Shown here piece after piece: positions 9,129 through 18,557 of a DNA stretch of 64,000 nucleotides. The notes under the pieces are model-generated. The model saw nothing but the letters and a program-made list of their open reading frames with translations. It did no database searches and had not been told where the DNA came from. Position 1 is the first letter of the stretch. Every line of letters begins with the position of its first letter. The translations under genes were made by a program, and so were the position numbers. This DNA is from Cryobacterium algoricola (lineage in GTDB: Bacteria > Actinomycetota > Actinomycetes > Actinomycetales > Microbacteriaceae): assembly GCF_004402485.1 (NCBI RefSeq), contig NZ_SOFG01000011.1, forward strand, positions 946,145 to 1,010,144. The letters are read 5' to 3'.

Positions 9129-10232
9129 GTGAGCCCCACAGACCAGTCAGCGGTGCGACTCCGCCCCGAAATCATCGCACTCCCGGCCTACCGGCAGGGT
9201 AAGGCGGCAGCCGCGAGTGCCTTCAAGCTCTCGAGCAACGAGAACCCGTTCGGGCCGCTGCCCGGCGTGATCGCCGCCGTCGGCGCGGAGACGGCATACA
9301 ACCGTTATCCGGATGCCTCCGCATCCGTTCTGCGGGAACGCCTCGCCGCCCGCTACGGGTGTTCTCCGGACGAGGTGCACGTGGGCAGCGGCTCCGTCGC
9401 CCTGCTCTCCCAGCTCATCCTCGCCGCGGCGGGCCCGGGCGACGAAGTCGTCTACTCCTGGCGCTCCTTCGAGGCGTACCCGAGCCTCGTCACCGTCGCA
9501 GGCGCGACGAGCGTGCAGGTGCCCAATCGACCGGACCACGGCCACGACCTCGCCGCCATGGCCGCCGCGATCACAGACAGAACCCGCGTGCTGATCGTCT
9601 GCAGCCCGAACAACCCCACCGGCACGATCGTGCGCGCCGCGGAGTTCGAGGCCTTCATGGCGAGCGTCCCCTCCACGCTGCTCGTCATCCTCGACGAGGC
9701 GTACGCCGAGTTCGTGACCGACCCCGACGCGGTCAGCGGCATCTCCCTGCTGGGCCGCTACCCCAATCTCGTCGTGCTGCGCACGTTCTCCAAGGCCTAC
9801 GGCCTCGCCGGGCTCCGGGTCGGCTACGGCCTCGGCCCGGTCGCGATCCTCGACGCGGCCCGTGCGACGGCGATTCCGTTGTCGGTCACGGGGGTCGCCA
9901 GCGCTGCCGCGATCGCATCGCTCGATGTCGACGACGAGCTCATGGAACGGGTGCGCACCATCGGCATCCGTCGTGACACGATCTGGCGTGCGCTCACCGA
10001 GCAGGGCTGGAATACCCCAGCACCCCAGGGCAACTTCATCTGGCTGCCGACCGGCGCGGAGACCGCCGCCGCGGCCGAGGCGCTCGGCGCCGCCGGACTC
10101 GTCGTGCGGCCCTTCCCCGAGGGCATTCGGATCTCGATCGGCGAGGAAGAATCTGTGGACGAACTACTGCGAACCTGCGAAGACCTTGTCCGAAATCTAC
10201 CAATGGGCCATTCGGCCCGGCGGCTAGGTTAG
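9129..10232 (+). CDS. hisC: Histidinol-phosphate aminotransferase
   Basis: This PLP enzyme (367 residues) interconverts imidazole-acetol phosphate and histidinol phosphate; actinobacterial members may also take aromatic substrates. Diagnostic segments are [12 protein letters not shown] near residue 32, the CSPNNPTG stretch near 158, DEAYAEF near 189 and the PLP-lysine motif [15 protein letters not shown] near 218. The GTG start follows a short gap after the holin-like gene. Other his genes are absent here, so it stands alone upstream of the dehydrogenase operon, whose start is four bases after its stop. Confidence 0.9.
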   Translation: MSPTDQSAVRLRPEIIALPAYRQGKAAAASAFKLSSNENPFGPLPGVIAAVGAETAYNRYPDASASVLRERLAARYGCSPDEVHVGSGSVALLSQLILAAAGPGDEVVYSWRSFEAYPSLVTVAGATSVQVPNRPDHGHDLAAMAAAITDRTRVLIVCSPNNPTGTIVRAAEFEAFMASVPSTLLVILDEAYAEFVTDPDAVSGISLLGRYPNLVVLRTFSKAYGLAGLRVGYGLGPVAILDAARATAIPLSVTGVASAAAIASLDVDDELMERVRTIGIRRDTIWRALTEQGWNTPAPQGNFIWLPTGAETAAAAEALGAAGLVVRPFPEGIRISIGEEESVDELLRTCEDLVRNLPMGHSARRLG

Positions 10233-10236
10233 TACG

Positions 10237-11364
10237 ATGGCAGCGAGTGAGAACGACTCCCCCCTGGTCCAGGTGCTCTCGACGAGCGGTCTCGTCGAGC
10301 CGAGCGAGGCGGCTGCGGAGTTCATGCCGTACCTCGACCGCCTGACCGAAGACGACCTCCGCAGGTTCTACCGCGATATGGTCGTCGTCCGGCGCTTCGA
10401 CAAGGAGGCGGCCAACCTGCAACGGCAGGGCCAGCTCGCCCTCTGGGTGCCGAGCCACGGCCAGGAGGCCGCCCAGGTCGGCAGCGCCTATGCCACCCGC
10501 CCCCAGGACCACGTCTTCCCCTCCTACCGCGAGCACGTCGTCGGCATGATCCGCGGCCTCGACCTCGTCGACATCCTGCGGATGCTGCGCGGGGTCACCC
10601 TCGGTGGCTGGAACCCCGAGGAGCACGGCAACTTCCACCTCTACACGCTCGTGCTCGCCTCGCAGACCCTGCACGCGACCGGGTACGCGATGGGCATGCA
10701 GCTCGACGGCACGACCGCGACCGGCAACCCGGAGACCGACGAAGCCGTCATCGTGTACTACGGCGACGGCGCCTCCTCCCAGGGTGACGCCAACGAGGCC
10801 CTCGTCTTCGCGGCGAGCTACCAGACCCCGCAGGTCTTCTTCCTGCAGAACAACCACTGGGCGATCTCGGTCCCCGTGACCCGGCAGTCGCGCACCCCGC
10901 TCTACCTCCGTGCGGGCGGCTTCGGCATGCCCGGCACCCAGGTCGACGGCAACGACGTGCTCGCGAGCTACGCCGTGACCGCGAAGCACCTCGACGACGC
11001 CCGCGCGGGCAAAGGCCCCGCCCTGATCGAGGCGATGACCTACCGGGTCGGCGCGCACACCACCGCAGACGACCCCACGAAGTACCGTGACCCGGAGGAA
11101 CTCGCCGCCTGGGTCGCGAAAGACCCGATCGTCCGGTTCCGCGCCTACCTGCAGGGCCTCGGCGTCGAACAGGACTTCCTCGACGCCGTCGACGAAGAGG
11201 CAGAGGACCACGCAGCGGATGTCCGCCGCCGGGCCCTCGAGATCCGCTCGCCCGAGCGCTCGGTCATCTTCGACAACGTCTACGCCGAACCCCACCCGCT
11301 GATCCAGGAGCAGAAGGCCTGGCTCGACCGATACGAAGCATCCTTCGAAGGAGGCGACGCGTGA
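10237..11364 (+). CDS. 2-oxoacid dehydrogenase E1 component, alpha subunit
   Basis: E1-alpha (375 residues) binds thiamine diphosphate and, with E1-beta, decarboxylates pyruvate or branched-chain 2-oxoacids. The ThDP motif runs from GDGASSQGDANEALVFAASY (about residues 176-195) to QNNHWAIS; RVGAHTTADDPTKYR is the phosphorylation-loop-like region. The heterodimeric alpha/beta form differs from the AceE homodimer used for the main pyruvate dehydrogenase in many actinobacteria, so a branched-chain oxoacid role is quite possible. It overlaps E1-beta by GTGA. Substrate cannot be decided from sequence alone. Confidence 0.9.
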   Translation: MAASENDSPLVQVLSTSGLVEPSEAAAEFMPYLDRLTEDDLRRFYRDMVVVRRFDKEAANLQRQGQLALWVPSHGQEAAQVGSAYATRPQDHVFPSYREHVVGMIRGLDLVDILRMLRGVTLGGWNPEEHGNFHLYTLVLASQTLHATGYAMGMQLDGTTATGNPETDEAVIVYYGDGASSQGDANEALVFAASYQTPQVFFLQNNHWAISVPVTRQSRTPLYLRAGGFGMPGTQVDGNDVLASYAVTAKHLDDARAGKGPALIEAMTYRVGAHTTADDPTKYRDPEELAAWVAKDPIVRFRAYLQGLGVEQDFLDAVDEEAEDHAADVRRRALEIRSPERSVIFDNVYAEPHPLIQEQKAWLDRYEASFEGGDA

Positions 11365-12431
11365 GCGACACGATCGTGACAGAGACAGTGGTCCTGGAGT
11401 CGGCAGTGCCGGCAGTGCCGGCCTCGGCGGCGGCGGCATCCGCTGCGCCGGCCACCTCGGCGAACCTCCCGATGGCCAAGGCGCTGAACGCCGGCCTCCG
11501 CCAGGCGATGCTGGACAATCCCAAGGTCCTGATGATGGGCGAGGACATCGGGCCGCTCGGCGGCGTGTTCCGCGTCACCGAGGGCCTGCACGCCGAATTC
11601 GGCGACAAGCGCGTGCTCGACACCCCGCTCGCGGAGTCCGGCATCGTCGGCACCGCGATCGGCCTCGCCCTCCGCGGCTACCGCCCGGTCTGCGAGATCC
11701 AGTTCGACGGCTTCGTGTTCCCCGGCTTCGACCAGATCACCAGCCAACTCTCCCGGATGCGCAACCGCCACGAGGGCCGGGTCACGATGCCCGTCGTGAT
11801 CCGGATTCCCTACGGCGGGCACATCGGCTCGATCGAGCACCACCAGGAGAGCCCGGAGGCGTACTTCGCGCACACCCCCGGACTGCGCGTGGTCAGCCCC
11901 TCGAACCCGCACGACGCCTACTGGATGATGCAGGAGGCGATCGCCTCGGACGACCCGGTCATCTTCTTCGAGCCGAAGAGCCGCTACTGGCCCAAGGGCG
12001 AGGTACGCTTCGGCGCGAGCGGAATTCCGCTGCACGCGAGCCGGGTCGTGCGCGCAGGCACCGACGCCACCATCGTCGGGCACGGCGCCATGGTCACGGT
12101 CCTGCTGCAGGCCGCCGAACTGGCCGCGGTCGAGGGCATCAGCATCGAGGTCATCGACCTGCGCTCGATCTCGCCGATCGACTACGGCCCCATCCTCACG
12201 TCCGTGGAGAAGACCGGCCACCTCGTCGTCGCCCAGGAGGCATACGGCTTCGTCAGCGTCGGCTCCGAGATCGCCGCGACCGTGACGGAGCGATCGTTCT
12301 ATCACCTCGAGGCTCCCGTGCTGCGCGTCTCCGGCTTCGACACCCCCTTCCCGCCCGCGGCCGTCGAGACCCACTTCCTGCCGTCCCCGGACCGGGTCCT
12401 CGAAGCGGTCGATCGCTCCCTCGCCTACTGA
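11361..12431 (+). CDS. 2-oxoacid dehydrogenase E1 component, beta subunit
   Basis: This 356-residue E1-beta begins with an Ala-rich leader of about 35 residues before the conserved NLPMAKALNAGLRQAM start of the domain. Family motifs include MMGEDIGPLGGVFRVTEGL, DTPLAESGIVGTAIGLALRG and QFDGFVFPGFDQI. The GTG overlaps the E1-alpha stop with GGAGG just upstream. With E1-alpha it forms the alpha2beta2 decarboxylase of the pyruvate or branched-chain oxoacid complex. The extra N-terminal leader is unusual compared with most members and could mean translation starts later at ATG 11472. Confidence 0.9.
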   Translation: MSDTIVTETVVLESAVPAVPASAAAASAAPATSANLPMAKALNAGLRQAMLDNPKVLMMGEDIGPLGGVFRVTEGLHAEFGDKRVLDTPLAESGIVGTAIGLALRGYRPVCEIQFDGFVFPGFDQITSQLSRMRNRHEGRVTMPVVIRIPYGGHIGSIEHHQESPEAYFAHTPGLRVVSPSNPHDAYWMMQEAIASDDPVIFFEPKSRYWPKGEVRFGASGIPLHASRVVRAGTDATIVGHGAMVTVLLQAAELAAVEGISIEVIDLRSISPIDYGPILTSVEKTGHLVVAQEAYGFVSVGSEIAATVTERSFYHLEAPVLRVSGFDTPFPPAAVETHFLPSPDRVLEAVDRSLAY

Positions 12432-12476
12432 CATGCACCGCCCCGCACCGCGCATGACCCACAGCAAGGAATCCAG

Positions 12477-13886
12477 ATGAGCGTCCTGAACTTCACCCTT
12501 CCCGATGTCGGTGAGGGCCTCACCGAGGCTGAGATCGTCGAGTGGCGCGTCGCCCCCGGCGACACCGTGTCGATCAACCAGGTGCTCGTCGAGATCGAGA
12601 CGGCCAAGTCGCTCGTCGAACTGCCGTCTCCGTTCGTCGGCGTCGTCGGCGCAATCCTCGTCGAGGTCGGCACCACCGTGGACGTCGGAACGGTGATCAT
12701 CACGATCGTCCCGGCCGAGGAGCCCGCCTCCATCGGTTCGGCTCCGGTCGCCGCACCCGCTGCCCCGTCGGCGGATGCCGAGGCCGGCCAGGTCCCCGCA
12801 GCACGCGTCACCGAGCTCGCCGGCGCAGCCCTCGACACCGGATCGACCATCACCGCCGAGGAGCCGAAGGTGCTCGTCGGCCGGGGAGCCGCTCCGAGCG
12901 TGCCGACCCGCCGCCGTCGGGGATCCGACGTATCGGCACCGCACGCCTCGATCGCTCCTCCCGCGATCGAAACGCCCCGGCCGGCGGCCGCAGCCCAGGC
13001 GAAAGCGCCGCGCGCGGCATCCGCCGGGCCAGTCATCGCCAAGCCGCCGATCCGCAAGCTCGCGAAGGACCTCGGCGTCGACCTCGCCCTCATCGAAGCG
13101 ACCGGGCCGGTCGGCGACGTCACCCGCGAGGACGTGCTGCGCGGGGCGACCCAGGCGAGCGTGTTCCGCAACATCCAGACGCCCGAGTGGCCGAGCGACC
13201 GTGAGGAGCACATCCCGGTCAAGGGCGTGCGCAAGGCGATCGCGCAGGCCATGGTCGGCAGTGCGTTCACCGCGCCGCACGTCAGCCTGTTCGTCGACGT
13301 CGACGCCACGCGCACGATGGAATTCGTCAAGCGCCTCAAGGCCTCGACCGACTTCGCCGGGGTGCGGGTCTCGCCGATGCTGATCATGGCGAAGGCGATG
13401 ATCTGGGCCGTGCGCCGCAACCCCACCGTCAACTCGGTCTTCACCGACCAGGAGATCATCATCAAGCACTACGTGAACCTCGGCATCGCCGCGGCCACTC
13501 CGCGCGGGCTGATCGTGCCGAACGTCAAGGAAGCCCAGGACATGAGCCTGCTCGAGCTCGCCCGCGCTCTCGAGACCCTCACCCTCACGGCCCGCGACGG
13601 AAAGACCACTCCGGCAGACCAGGCCGGGGGCACGATCACGATCACCAACATCGGCGTCTTCGGCATGGACACCGGCACCCCGATCCTGAACTCGGGCGAA
13701 GCCGGGATCGTCGCCCTCGGCACGATCAAGCCCAAGCCCTGGGTCGTCGACGGCGAGGTGCGGGTGCGCCAGGTCACGACCATCGGCGCGAGCTTCGACC
13801 ACCGGGTCGTCGACGGCGACGTGGCGAGCCGCTTCCTTGCGGACGTCGCGAGCATCATCGAGGAACCGGCCCTCCTCCTCGAATAA
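12477..13886 (+). CDS. Dihydrolipoamide acyltransferase (E2)
   Basis: E2 (469 residues) carries the lipoyl arm and transfers the acyl group to CoA. A single lipoyl domain lies at residues 1-80 with the lipoyl Lys in [13 protein letters not shown]; an Ala/Pro-rich linker follows; the peripheral subunit-binding domain is near residues 182-215 ([15 protein letters not shown]...TREDVL); the catalytic domain ends with [15 protein letters not shown], which contains the catalytic His and DG pair. No E3 gene follows, so dihydrolipoamide dehydrogenase must be encoded elsewhere. It is the last gene of the operon before a long hairpin. Confidence 0.93.
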   Translation: MSVLNFTLPDVGEGLTEAEIVEWRVAPGDTVSINQVLVEIETAKSLVELPSPFVGVVGAILVEVGTTVDVGTVIITIVPAEEPASIGSAPVAAPAAPSADAEAGQVPAARVTELAGAALDTGSTITAEEPKVLVGRGAAPSVPTRRRRGSDVSAPHASIAPPAIETPRPAAAAQAKAPRAASAGPVIAKPPIRKLAKDLGVDLALIEATGPVGDVTREDVLRGATQASVFRNIQTPEWPSDREEHIPVKGVRKAIAQAMVGSAFTAPHVSLFVDVDATRTMEFVKRLKASTDFAGVRVSPMLIMAKAMIWAVRRNPTVNSVFTDQEIIIKHYVNLGIAAATPRGLIVPNVKEAQDMSLLELARALETLTLTARDGKTTPADQAGGTITITNIGVFGMDTGTPILNSGEAGIVALGTIKPKPWVVDGEVRVRQVTTIGASFDHRVVDGDVASRFLADVASIIEEPALLLE

Positions 13887-13900
13887 GCGGGTCGAACTTT

Positions 13901-13952
13901 GGGAAGCCTTACCTCACCAGCCCTTTAATGCGCTGGTGAGGTAAGGCTTTCC
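13901..13952 (+). terminator. Long perfect hairpin after the E2 gene
   Basis: AAGCCTTACCTCACCAGC (13904-13921) is exactly complementary to 13932-13949, and pairing extends three more positions including one G-T pair, giving a 21-base stem around a 10-base loop. It starts 15 bases after the E2 stop. The T run after it is short, so it is a probable terminator or 3' stabiliser rather than a classic intrinsic terminator. Confidence 0.65.
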
Positions 13953-13983
13953 ACGCTGGCGGCCGCGGAATCCCTGTGGTCTG

Positions 13984-14751
13984 ATGTTCTCCATGACCTC
14001 CATCGCCCCCGCCAGAATCACCCCCGTCGTCCCAGCGGTCGCGGCAGAAGCCGACGACCGGAAGCGCACCGAGAGCCACGCCGGCCGCCTGAACTGGCTC
14101 CGCGCCGGGGTACTCGGCGCCAACGACGGCATCGTCTCCGTCGCGGCCCTCGTCGTCGGCGTCGCCGGCGCGAGCGGCTCGACAGCGGTCATCGCCGCGG
14201 CGGGCACCGCCGGCCTCGTCGGTGGGGCGATCTCGATGGCCCTCGGCGAATACGTGTCGGTCAGCAGCCAGAGCGACAGCCAGCGCACCCTGATCGCGCG
14301 CGAGAAGCGCGAACTCAGCGTCGACCCCGAGGGTGAACTCGAAGAACTCGCGCTGCTCTACGAGAAGCAGGGCCTCGCGCCCGCGACCGCCCGGCAGGTC
14401 GCTACGGAATTCACCGCGATCGACCCGGTGCGCGCCCACCTGCTCGCCGAGCACAGCATCACGGAGGACGACGTCGTCAGCGCCTGGCACGCCGCCTGGG
14501 TCTCTGCCGCGGCGTTCACCCTCGGCGCGCTGCTGCCGTTCCTCGCCATCCTGCTCCTCCCCGCGAGCGTACGCATTCCCATCACCTTCGCCGCTGTCCT
14601 GGTCGCCCTAGCCGCCCTCGGCGCGACGGGCGCCCACCTCGGCGGCAGCCCCAAGCTGCGGGCGATCATCCGCGTCGTGCTCGGCGGCGCCGCCGCTCTC
14701 GTGGTCACCTTCCTGATCGGCTCCCTGCTCGGCACCTCCGGCGTCGTCTAG
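13984..14751 (+). CDS. VIT-family (CCC1-like) iron/manganese transporter
   Basis: This 255-residue membrane protein matches the VIT1/CCC1 family that moves Fe(II) or Mn(II). The signature LRAGVLGANDGIVSVAALVVGVAGA lies near residues 39-62, GGAISMALGEYVSVSSQ near 79-95, a hydrophilic helical metal-binding segment near 100-150 rich in Glu, and three C-terminal helices. ATG 13984 and ATG 13993 are both possible starts. It stands just upstream of the metal-uptake operon, which fits a shared theme of metal handling, though no metal box is visible in front of it. Confidence 0.9.
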   Translation: MFSMTSIAPARITPVVPAVAAEADDRKRTESHAGRLNWLRAGVLGANDGIVSVAALVVGVAGASGSTAVIAAAGTAGLVGGAISMALGEYVSVSSQSDSQRTLIAREKRELSVDPEGELEELALLYEKQGLAPATARQVATEFTAIDPVRAHLLAEHSITEDDVVSAWHAAWVSAAAFTLGALLPFLAILLLPASVRIPITFAAVLVALAALGATGAHLGGSPKLRAIIRVVLGGAAALVVTFLIGSLLGTSGVV

Positions 14752-14795
14752 CCGCCCCAGCCCGCCGTCCCCGCGTCCCCACTTCCGGCCCCACC

Positions 14796-14896
14796 CTGTT
14801 CCGAATTCAGGAGTTGCCGGGGAACGGGGCGGGGCTGCCGCACTGCTTGGCGGGACCGCCGGGCCTGGAGGGGTCTGACTCCTGAATTCGGAACAG
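14796..14896. repeat. Palindromic element A, copy 1
   Basis: CTGTTCCGAATTCAGGAGT at 14796-14814 is the exact reverse complement of 14878-14896, a 19-base perfect inverted repeat around a 63-base GC-rich spacer. Nearly the same arm (18 of 19 bases from 14797) recurs at 25453-25471. It lies between the VIT gene and the metal-transport promoter and may also act as a terminator. Confidence 0.75.
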
Positions 14897-14915
14897 CCGA
14901 CGCGGTCTAATGGTT

Positions 14916-14944
14916 TTGACAATCATTATCAATAGGGATACCGT
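14916..14944 (+). promoter_or_regulatory. Promoter of the metal ABC transporter operon
   Basis: A perfect TTGACA -35 (14916-14921) and TACCGT -10 (14939-14944, TANNNT pattern) are separated by 17 bases. The GTG at 14952 is seven bases after the -10, so the transcript would be leaderless or nearly so. The Zur-type box overlaps the -35 and spacer. Confidence 0.7.
14917..14931 (+). promoter_or_regulatory. Zur/Fur-type operator
   Basis: TGACAATCATTATCA is a 7-1-7 imperfect inverted repeat (TGACAAT / reverse complement TGATAAT) close to the TGAnAATnATTnTCA pattern bound by actinobacterial Zur proteins. It covers the -35 element, so bound repressor would block RNA polymerase. The Fur-family gene at 18554-18958 is the obvious candidate regulator. 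Confidence 0.75.
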
Positions 14945-14951
14945 CGCATAC

Positions 14952-15977
14952 GTGACCACCTCGAAACTCCTCCTGCCCGCCCTCCTGGCCGCGACCGCGC
15001 TTGCCCTCAGCGGATGCTCGGCCTCCAGTAACGGCTCGGCTGGCGGTTCCGGCGGCTCCGCGGGCGATCTCCGGATCGTCGCGACGACCACCCAGGTCGC
15101 CGACCTCACCCGCAACGTCATCGGCGATGCCCCCGGCGTCACGCTGACCCAGCTCATCCAGCCGAACCAGAGTGCGCACAGCTACGACCCGTCCGCGGCC
15201 GACCTGACCGCCCTCGGTCGTGCCGACGTGCTCGTGATCAACGGCGTCGGCCTCGAGGAATGGCTCACCGACGCGATCGACGCCTCCGGCTTCCACGGCG
15301 TCACGATCGATTCCGACGCGGGCATCACGATCGCCGAGAGCGGCGCCGGCAACGACGAGGCGGCCCACACGGCGGATGCCGCGCACGACCACGCGGGCGG
15401 CAACCCGCACATCTGGACCGACGTCGCCAATGCGGAGGCCATGACCCGGACCATCGCCGCCGGCCTCGAGGCCGCGAGCACCGCGGACACCGACCGGGCG
15501 GCCGCCTTCACGGCCAACGCCGCGAGCTACGAAGGCACGCTCGCCGCGCTCGACAGCTGGATCCGCGCGAACATCGACCCCGTCCCCGCAGCGGAACGGC
15601 TCCTCGTCAGCAACCACGACGCCTTCGGCTACTTCACGACCGCATACGGAATCACCTACGTCGGCAGCGTGATCCCGAGTTTCGACGACAACGCAGAGCC
15701 GAGCGCGACCGAGATCGACCAGCTCGTCACGAAGATCAAGGCCACCGGCGTCAAGGCCGTCTTCTCCGAAGCGTCGATCAGTCCCAAGGCCGCCGACACG
15801 ATCGCCCGGCAGGCCGGCGTCACCGTGTACTCCGGCGAGAACGCCCTGTACGGCGACTCCCTCGGCCCGGCCGGCAGCGACGGTGCCACCTACGTGGCCT
15901 CCCAGCTGCACAACGTGCGCCTCATTCTCGAGTCCTGGGGCGTCACCCCGACCGCCGTCCCGGCAGACCTGCGATAG
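14952..15977 (+). CDS. znuA: Metal ABC transporter substrate-binding lipoprotein (ZnuA/MntA-like)
   Basis: This 341-residue lipoprotein captures Zn(II) or Mn(II) outside the membrane. A signal peptide ends in the lipobox LALSGC (Cys about residue 22). Metal-ligand segments of the cluster A-I family are SAHSYDP, NPHIWTD and SNHDAFGYF, with an acidic ligand expected late in the protein. A short His-rich stretch (AHDHAGGNPH) resembles the flexible loop of zinc-specific members. GTG 14952 is preferred because it gives a standard signal peptide and lies just after the promoter; ATG 14910 would lie upstream of the -35. It leads a four-gene operon. Confidence 0.9.
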   Translation: MTTSKLLLPALLAATALALSGCSASSNGSAGGSGGSAGDLRIVATTTQVADLTRNVIGDAPGVTLTQLIQPNQSAHSYDPSAADLTALGRADVLVINGVGLEEWLTDAIDASGFHGVTIDSDAGITIAESGAGNDEAAHTADAAHDHAGGNPHIWTDVANAEAMTRTIAAGLEAASTADTDRAAAFTANAASYEGTLAALDSWIRANIDPVPAAERLLVSNHDAFGYFTTAYGITYVGSVIPSFDDNAEPSATEIDQLVTKIKATGVKAVFSEASISPKAADTIARQAGVTVYSGENALYGDSLGPAGSDGATYVASQLHNVRLILESWGVTPTAVPADLR

Positions 15978-15984
15978 TGAACAG

Positions 15985-16776
15985 GTGAACGAGAACGATT
16001 CTCACGTGCCCGAGAACGCACCCCTGGCCCTGCACGTCGACGGGGCATCCTTCGCCTACGCCCAGACGCCCGCGCTCGAGGACGTGACCTTCGACCTCCG
16101 TGCCGGGGAGGCCGTCGCCCTGATCGGCCCGAACGGGTCGGGGAAGTCGACCCTGCTCAAGGGCGTGCTCGGCCTGATCCACCGCGTTGCGGGCACCGTC
16201 GAGGTGCTCGGCGAGTCCCCGGCTCCCGCCGGCGCGGTCGGCTACGTGCCCCAGGCCGACGAACTCGACCCGGAATTCCCGGTCACCCTCGAGCAGGTCG
16301 TGATGATGGGCCGTTACCGCTCCCTCGGCTGGCTCCGCCTTCCCGGAAAGGGCGACCGCGCGCACGTCGCCGCCGCCCTCGACGCCGTCGGCCTCCGCCA
16401 CCGCGCGAGGGCCCGGTTCGGTGAACTTTCGGGCGGCCAGCAGCAACGCGGCCTGCTCGCGCGCGCCATCGCATCCGGCCCCCGCCTGCTCCTGCTCGAC
16501 GAGCCGTTCAACGGGCTCGACCAGGAGAACAGGGAGGCGCTCGTCGGCACCGTGAAACGCCTCAAGGCCGAGGGCGTCGCCGTGCTCGTCTCGACCCATG
16601 ACCTCGAACTTGCCAGGGACGTCTGCGAGTCCGTGCTCCTGCTCAACGGCGGTCAGGTCGCCTTCGGCCCCCTCGACGAGGTGCTCAGCCTCGAGAACGT
16701 GCAGCGCACCTTCCGGTCCGTCGGCGTCGAACTCGACGAGCACACCGTCGTCGTGCCCGGCCACACGGGGCACTGA
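15985..16776 (+). CDS. znuC: Metal ABC transporter ATP-binding protein
   Basis: This 263-residue ATPase drives import with the ZnuA-like protein. Walker A is GPNGSGKST (about residue 48), the ABC signature LSGGQQQRG follows, Walker B is LLLLDEPF, and the switch His is in VSTHDLE. GTG 15985 lies seven bases after the upstream stop; no other close in-frame start was found. The gene directly abuts the first permease. A small palindrome GAGAACGATTCTC at its 5' end is noted but unassigned. Confidence 0.93.
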   Translation: MNENDSHVPENAPLALHVDGASFAYAQTPALEDVTFDLRAGEAVALIGPNGSGKSTLLKGVLGLIHRVAGTVEVLGESPAPAGAVGYVPQADELDPEFPVTLEQVVMMGRYRSLGWLRLPGKGDRAHVAAALDAVGLRHRARARFGELSGGQQQRGLLARAIASGPRLLLLDEPFNGLDQENREALVGTVKRLKAEGVAVLVSTHDLELARDVCESVLLLNGGQVAFGPLDEVLSLENVQRTFRSVGVELDEHTVVVPGHTGH

Positions 16777-17688
16777 GTGGATGTCTGGGGCGCCATCACC
16801 GACGCCTTCTCCCTGCCGTTCATGTCCCGCGCCCTCGTGGTGCTGCTCGTGCTCAGTCTCGTCGCGGGCGTCGTCGGGGTGCTCGTCAACCTGCGCGGGC
16901 TCGAATTCATCAGTGACGGGCTCACCCACGCGGTGTTCCCCGGCATCGCGATCGGTTTCGTCTGGGGCGGCCGCGAGGGCCTCTTCGCCGGCGCGATCGT
17001 CGCGGCCGTGCTCACCGCGGTCGTGCTCGCGGTGCTGATGCGCCGGGCCGTGCCCGTCGACGCGGCGATCGCGATCGTGTTCACGGCCATGTTCAGCATC
17101 GGTGTGATCGTGGTCTCCCGGCAGACCAACTACGTCGGCCAGCTCGAGCAGCTCCTGTTCGGGCGTTTGCTCACGATCAGCGTGGTCGAGGTCGTGCAGA
17201 CCGTCGTGATCTGCGCGGTCGCCCTCCTCCTCGTGGGAATCACCCTCAAGGAACAACTGTTCCGCGCCTTCGACCGCACCGGGTTCTCGGCCGTCGGCTA
17301 CCGGCCGTTCGTGCTCGACCTCGTGCTCAACGTGGCGATCGCCCTCGTCGTCGTCGCCGCGTCGAGCGCCGTCGGTACCCTGCTCGTGCTCGCCGTGCTG
17401 ATCGTGCCCGGCGCGGTCGCCCGGCTCGTGACCGTGCGACTGTGGCTGCTGTTCCCGGTCGCGGCGGTCTTCGCGGCTCTCGCGGCCTGGGTCGGACTCA
17501 CCCTCGGTTACGTGGCATCCGTCGGCGCCGGCATCAACCTGCCGAGCGGCGCGACCGTCGTGCTCGTGCTCGTGGCCGGCTACGCGCTCGCCCTCGCCGG
17601 CCGCCTCCTGCTCGACCGGTTCAGGCGCGGCAAGCACCAGCACGACCGGATGCGTGCACCGCAGCCGCGGACTGCGGCGGTGCGCTGA
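16777..17688 (+). CDS. znuB: Metal ABC transporter permease 1
   Basis: This 303-residue membrane protein of the ABC-3 family has about eight helices and the motifs [41 protein letters not shown] and [10 protein letters not shown] typical of zinc/manganese permeases. Its GTG follows the ATPase stop with no gap. A basic C-terminal tail ([16 protein letters not shown]) extends into the cytoplasm. A second permease follows, so the channel is probably a heterodimer. Confidence 0.9.
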   Translation: MDVWGAITDAFSLPFMSRALVVLLVLSLVAGVVGVLVNLRGLEFISDGLTHAVFPGIAIGFVWGGREGLFAGAIVAAVLTAVVLAVLMRRAVPVDAAIAIVFTAMFSIGVIVVSRQTNYVGQLEQLLFGRLLTISVVEVVQTVVICAVALLLVGITLKEQLFRAFDRTGFSAVGYRPFVLDLVLNVAIALVVVAASSAVGTLLVLAVLIVPGAVARLVTVRLWLLFPVAAVFAALAAWVGLTLGYVASVGAGINLPSGATVVLVLVAGYALALAGRLLLDRFRRGKHQHDRMRAPQPRTAAVR

Positions 17689-18557
17689 TGGACTACTTCA
17701 GCACCGCCCTCCTCGCCGCGACCGTGATCGGGGCCCTCTGCGGCCTCGTCGGGTCGCTCGTCGTGCTGCGGCGCCGCACCTTCTTCGCCCAGGCCCTCAC
17801 CCACGCGACCTTCCCCGGCGCGGTCGCCGCCGCCATGCTCGGGCTGAGTATTCCGCTCGGGGCCTTCGTCGCGAGCATCGCCATCGTCGGGATCATGACC
17901 CTGATCGGCCGGGTTCGTCGCCAGGGCAGCCAGGTCGCCTCGGGAATCGTGCTGACCGCGGGCTTCGCGCTCGGGGTGCTCCTGCAGGCGCTCAACCCCT
18001 CCCTGCCCGTCCATGTCGACTCCTTCCTCGTCGGATCCATCCTGACCACGACCGGCTCCGACATCGGCCTCGCCGCCGGCGTGCTGGGGATCGCCGTGGT
18101 GGCGACGGTCTTCTTCGGCAAGGAACTGCTGTTCTCGACGTTCGACCCGAACGGCTACCGCGCGGCCGGATACCGGGAATGGCCGGTGGAACTCCTGACG
18201 CTGGGCCTCATCACCGCGACCGTCGTCACGGCGATGCCCGCCGTCGGCGCGATTCTCGCGATCGCCCTGATCGCGGCTCCCGCGGCCGCTGCGCGCCTGC
18301 TCGCCCGCACCGTCGGCCAGATCCTCGTCGCGGCGCCGGTGCTCGGGGCCGCGGCCGGGATCATCGGTGTGCTGCTCTCCCGTGCCCTCGACGTCGCCGC
18401 GGGGCCCGCGATCGCGCTCACTGCGGCAGCCTTCTTCCTGCTGGCCCTCGCCGTGCGTCAGCTCCGCACCCGGGCCGGCAGTTCACGCGCCGCGGGGAGC
18501 TCCCGGACGGCAGCCGGTCGTGCCGGAACCCGGGCCAGCCTAGGGTGGAAGGCATGA
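17688..18557 (+). CDS. Metal ABC transporter permease 2
   Basis: A second ABC-3 permease (289 residues) with FFAQALTHATFPGAVAAAML, RRQGSQVASGIVLTAGFALG and IALIAAPAAAARLLA, parallel to the first permease. ATG 17688 uses the last A of the upstream TGA. The C-terminal tail is Arg/Ser-rich. The Fur-family gene begins within its stop (ATGA at 18554), placing regulator and transporter in one transcript and allowing autoregulation. Confidence 0.9.
   Translation: MDYFSTALLAATVIGALCGLVGSLVVLRRRTFFAQALTHATFPGAVAAAMLGLSIPLGAFVASIAIVGIMTLIGRVRRQGSQVASGIVLTAGFALGVLLQALNPSLPVHVDSFLVGSILTTTGSDIGLAAGVLGIAVVATVFFGKELLFSTFDPNGYRAAGYREWPVELLTLGLITATVVTAMPAVGAILAIALIAAPAAAARLLARTVGQILVAAPVLGAAAGIIGVLLSRALDVAAGPAIALTAAAFFLLALAVRQLRTRAGSSRAAGSSRTAAGRAGTRASLGWKA

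Noticed and set aside
11280..13802. 840-codon open frame on the minus strand
   Set aside because: It lies antisense to the E1-beta and E2 genes and encodes low-complexity acidic and Arg-rich sequence with no family features.
15989..16001. GAGAACGATTCTC palindrome at the start of the metal ATPase gene as a second Zur site
   Set aside because: Its arms are only five bases and it lies inside the coding region; it fits the TGAnAATnATTnTCA pattern poorly.
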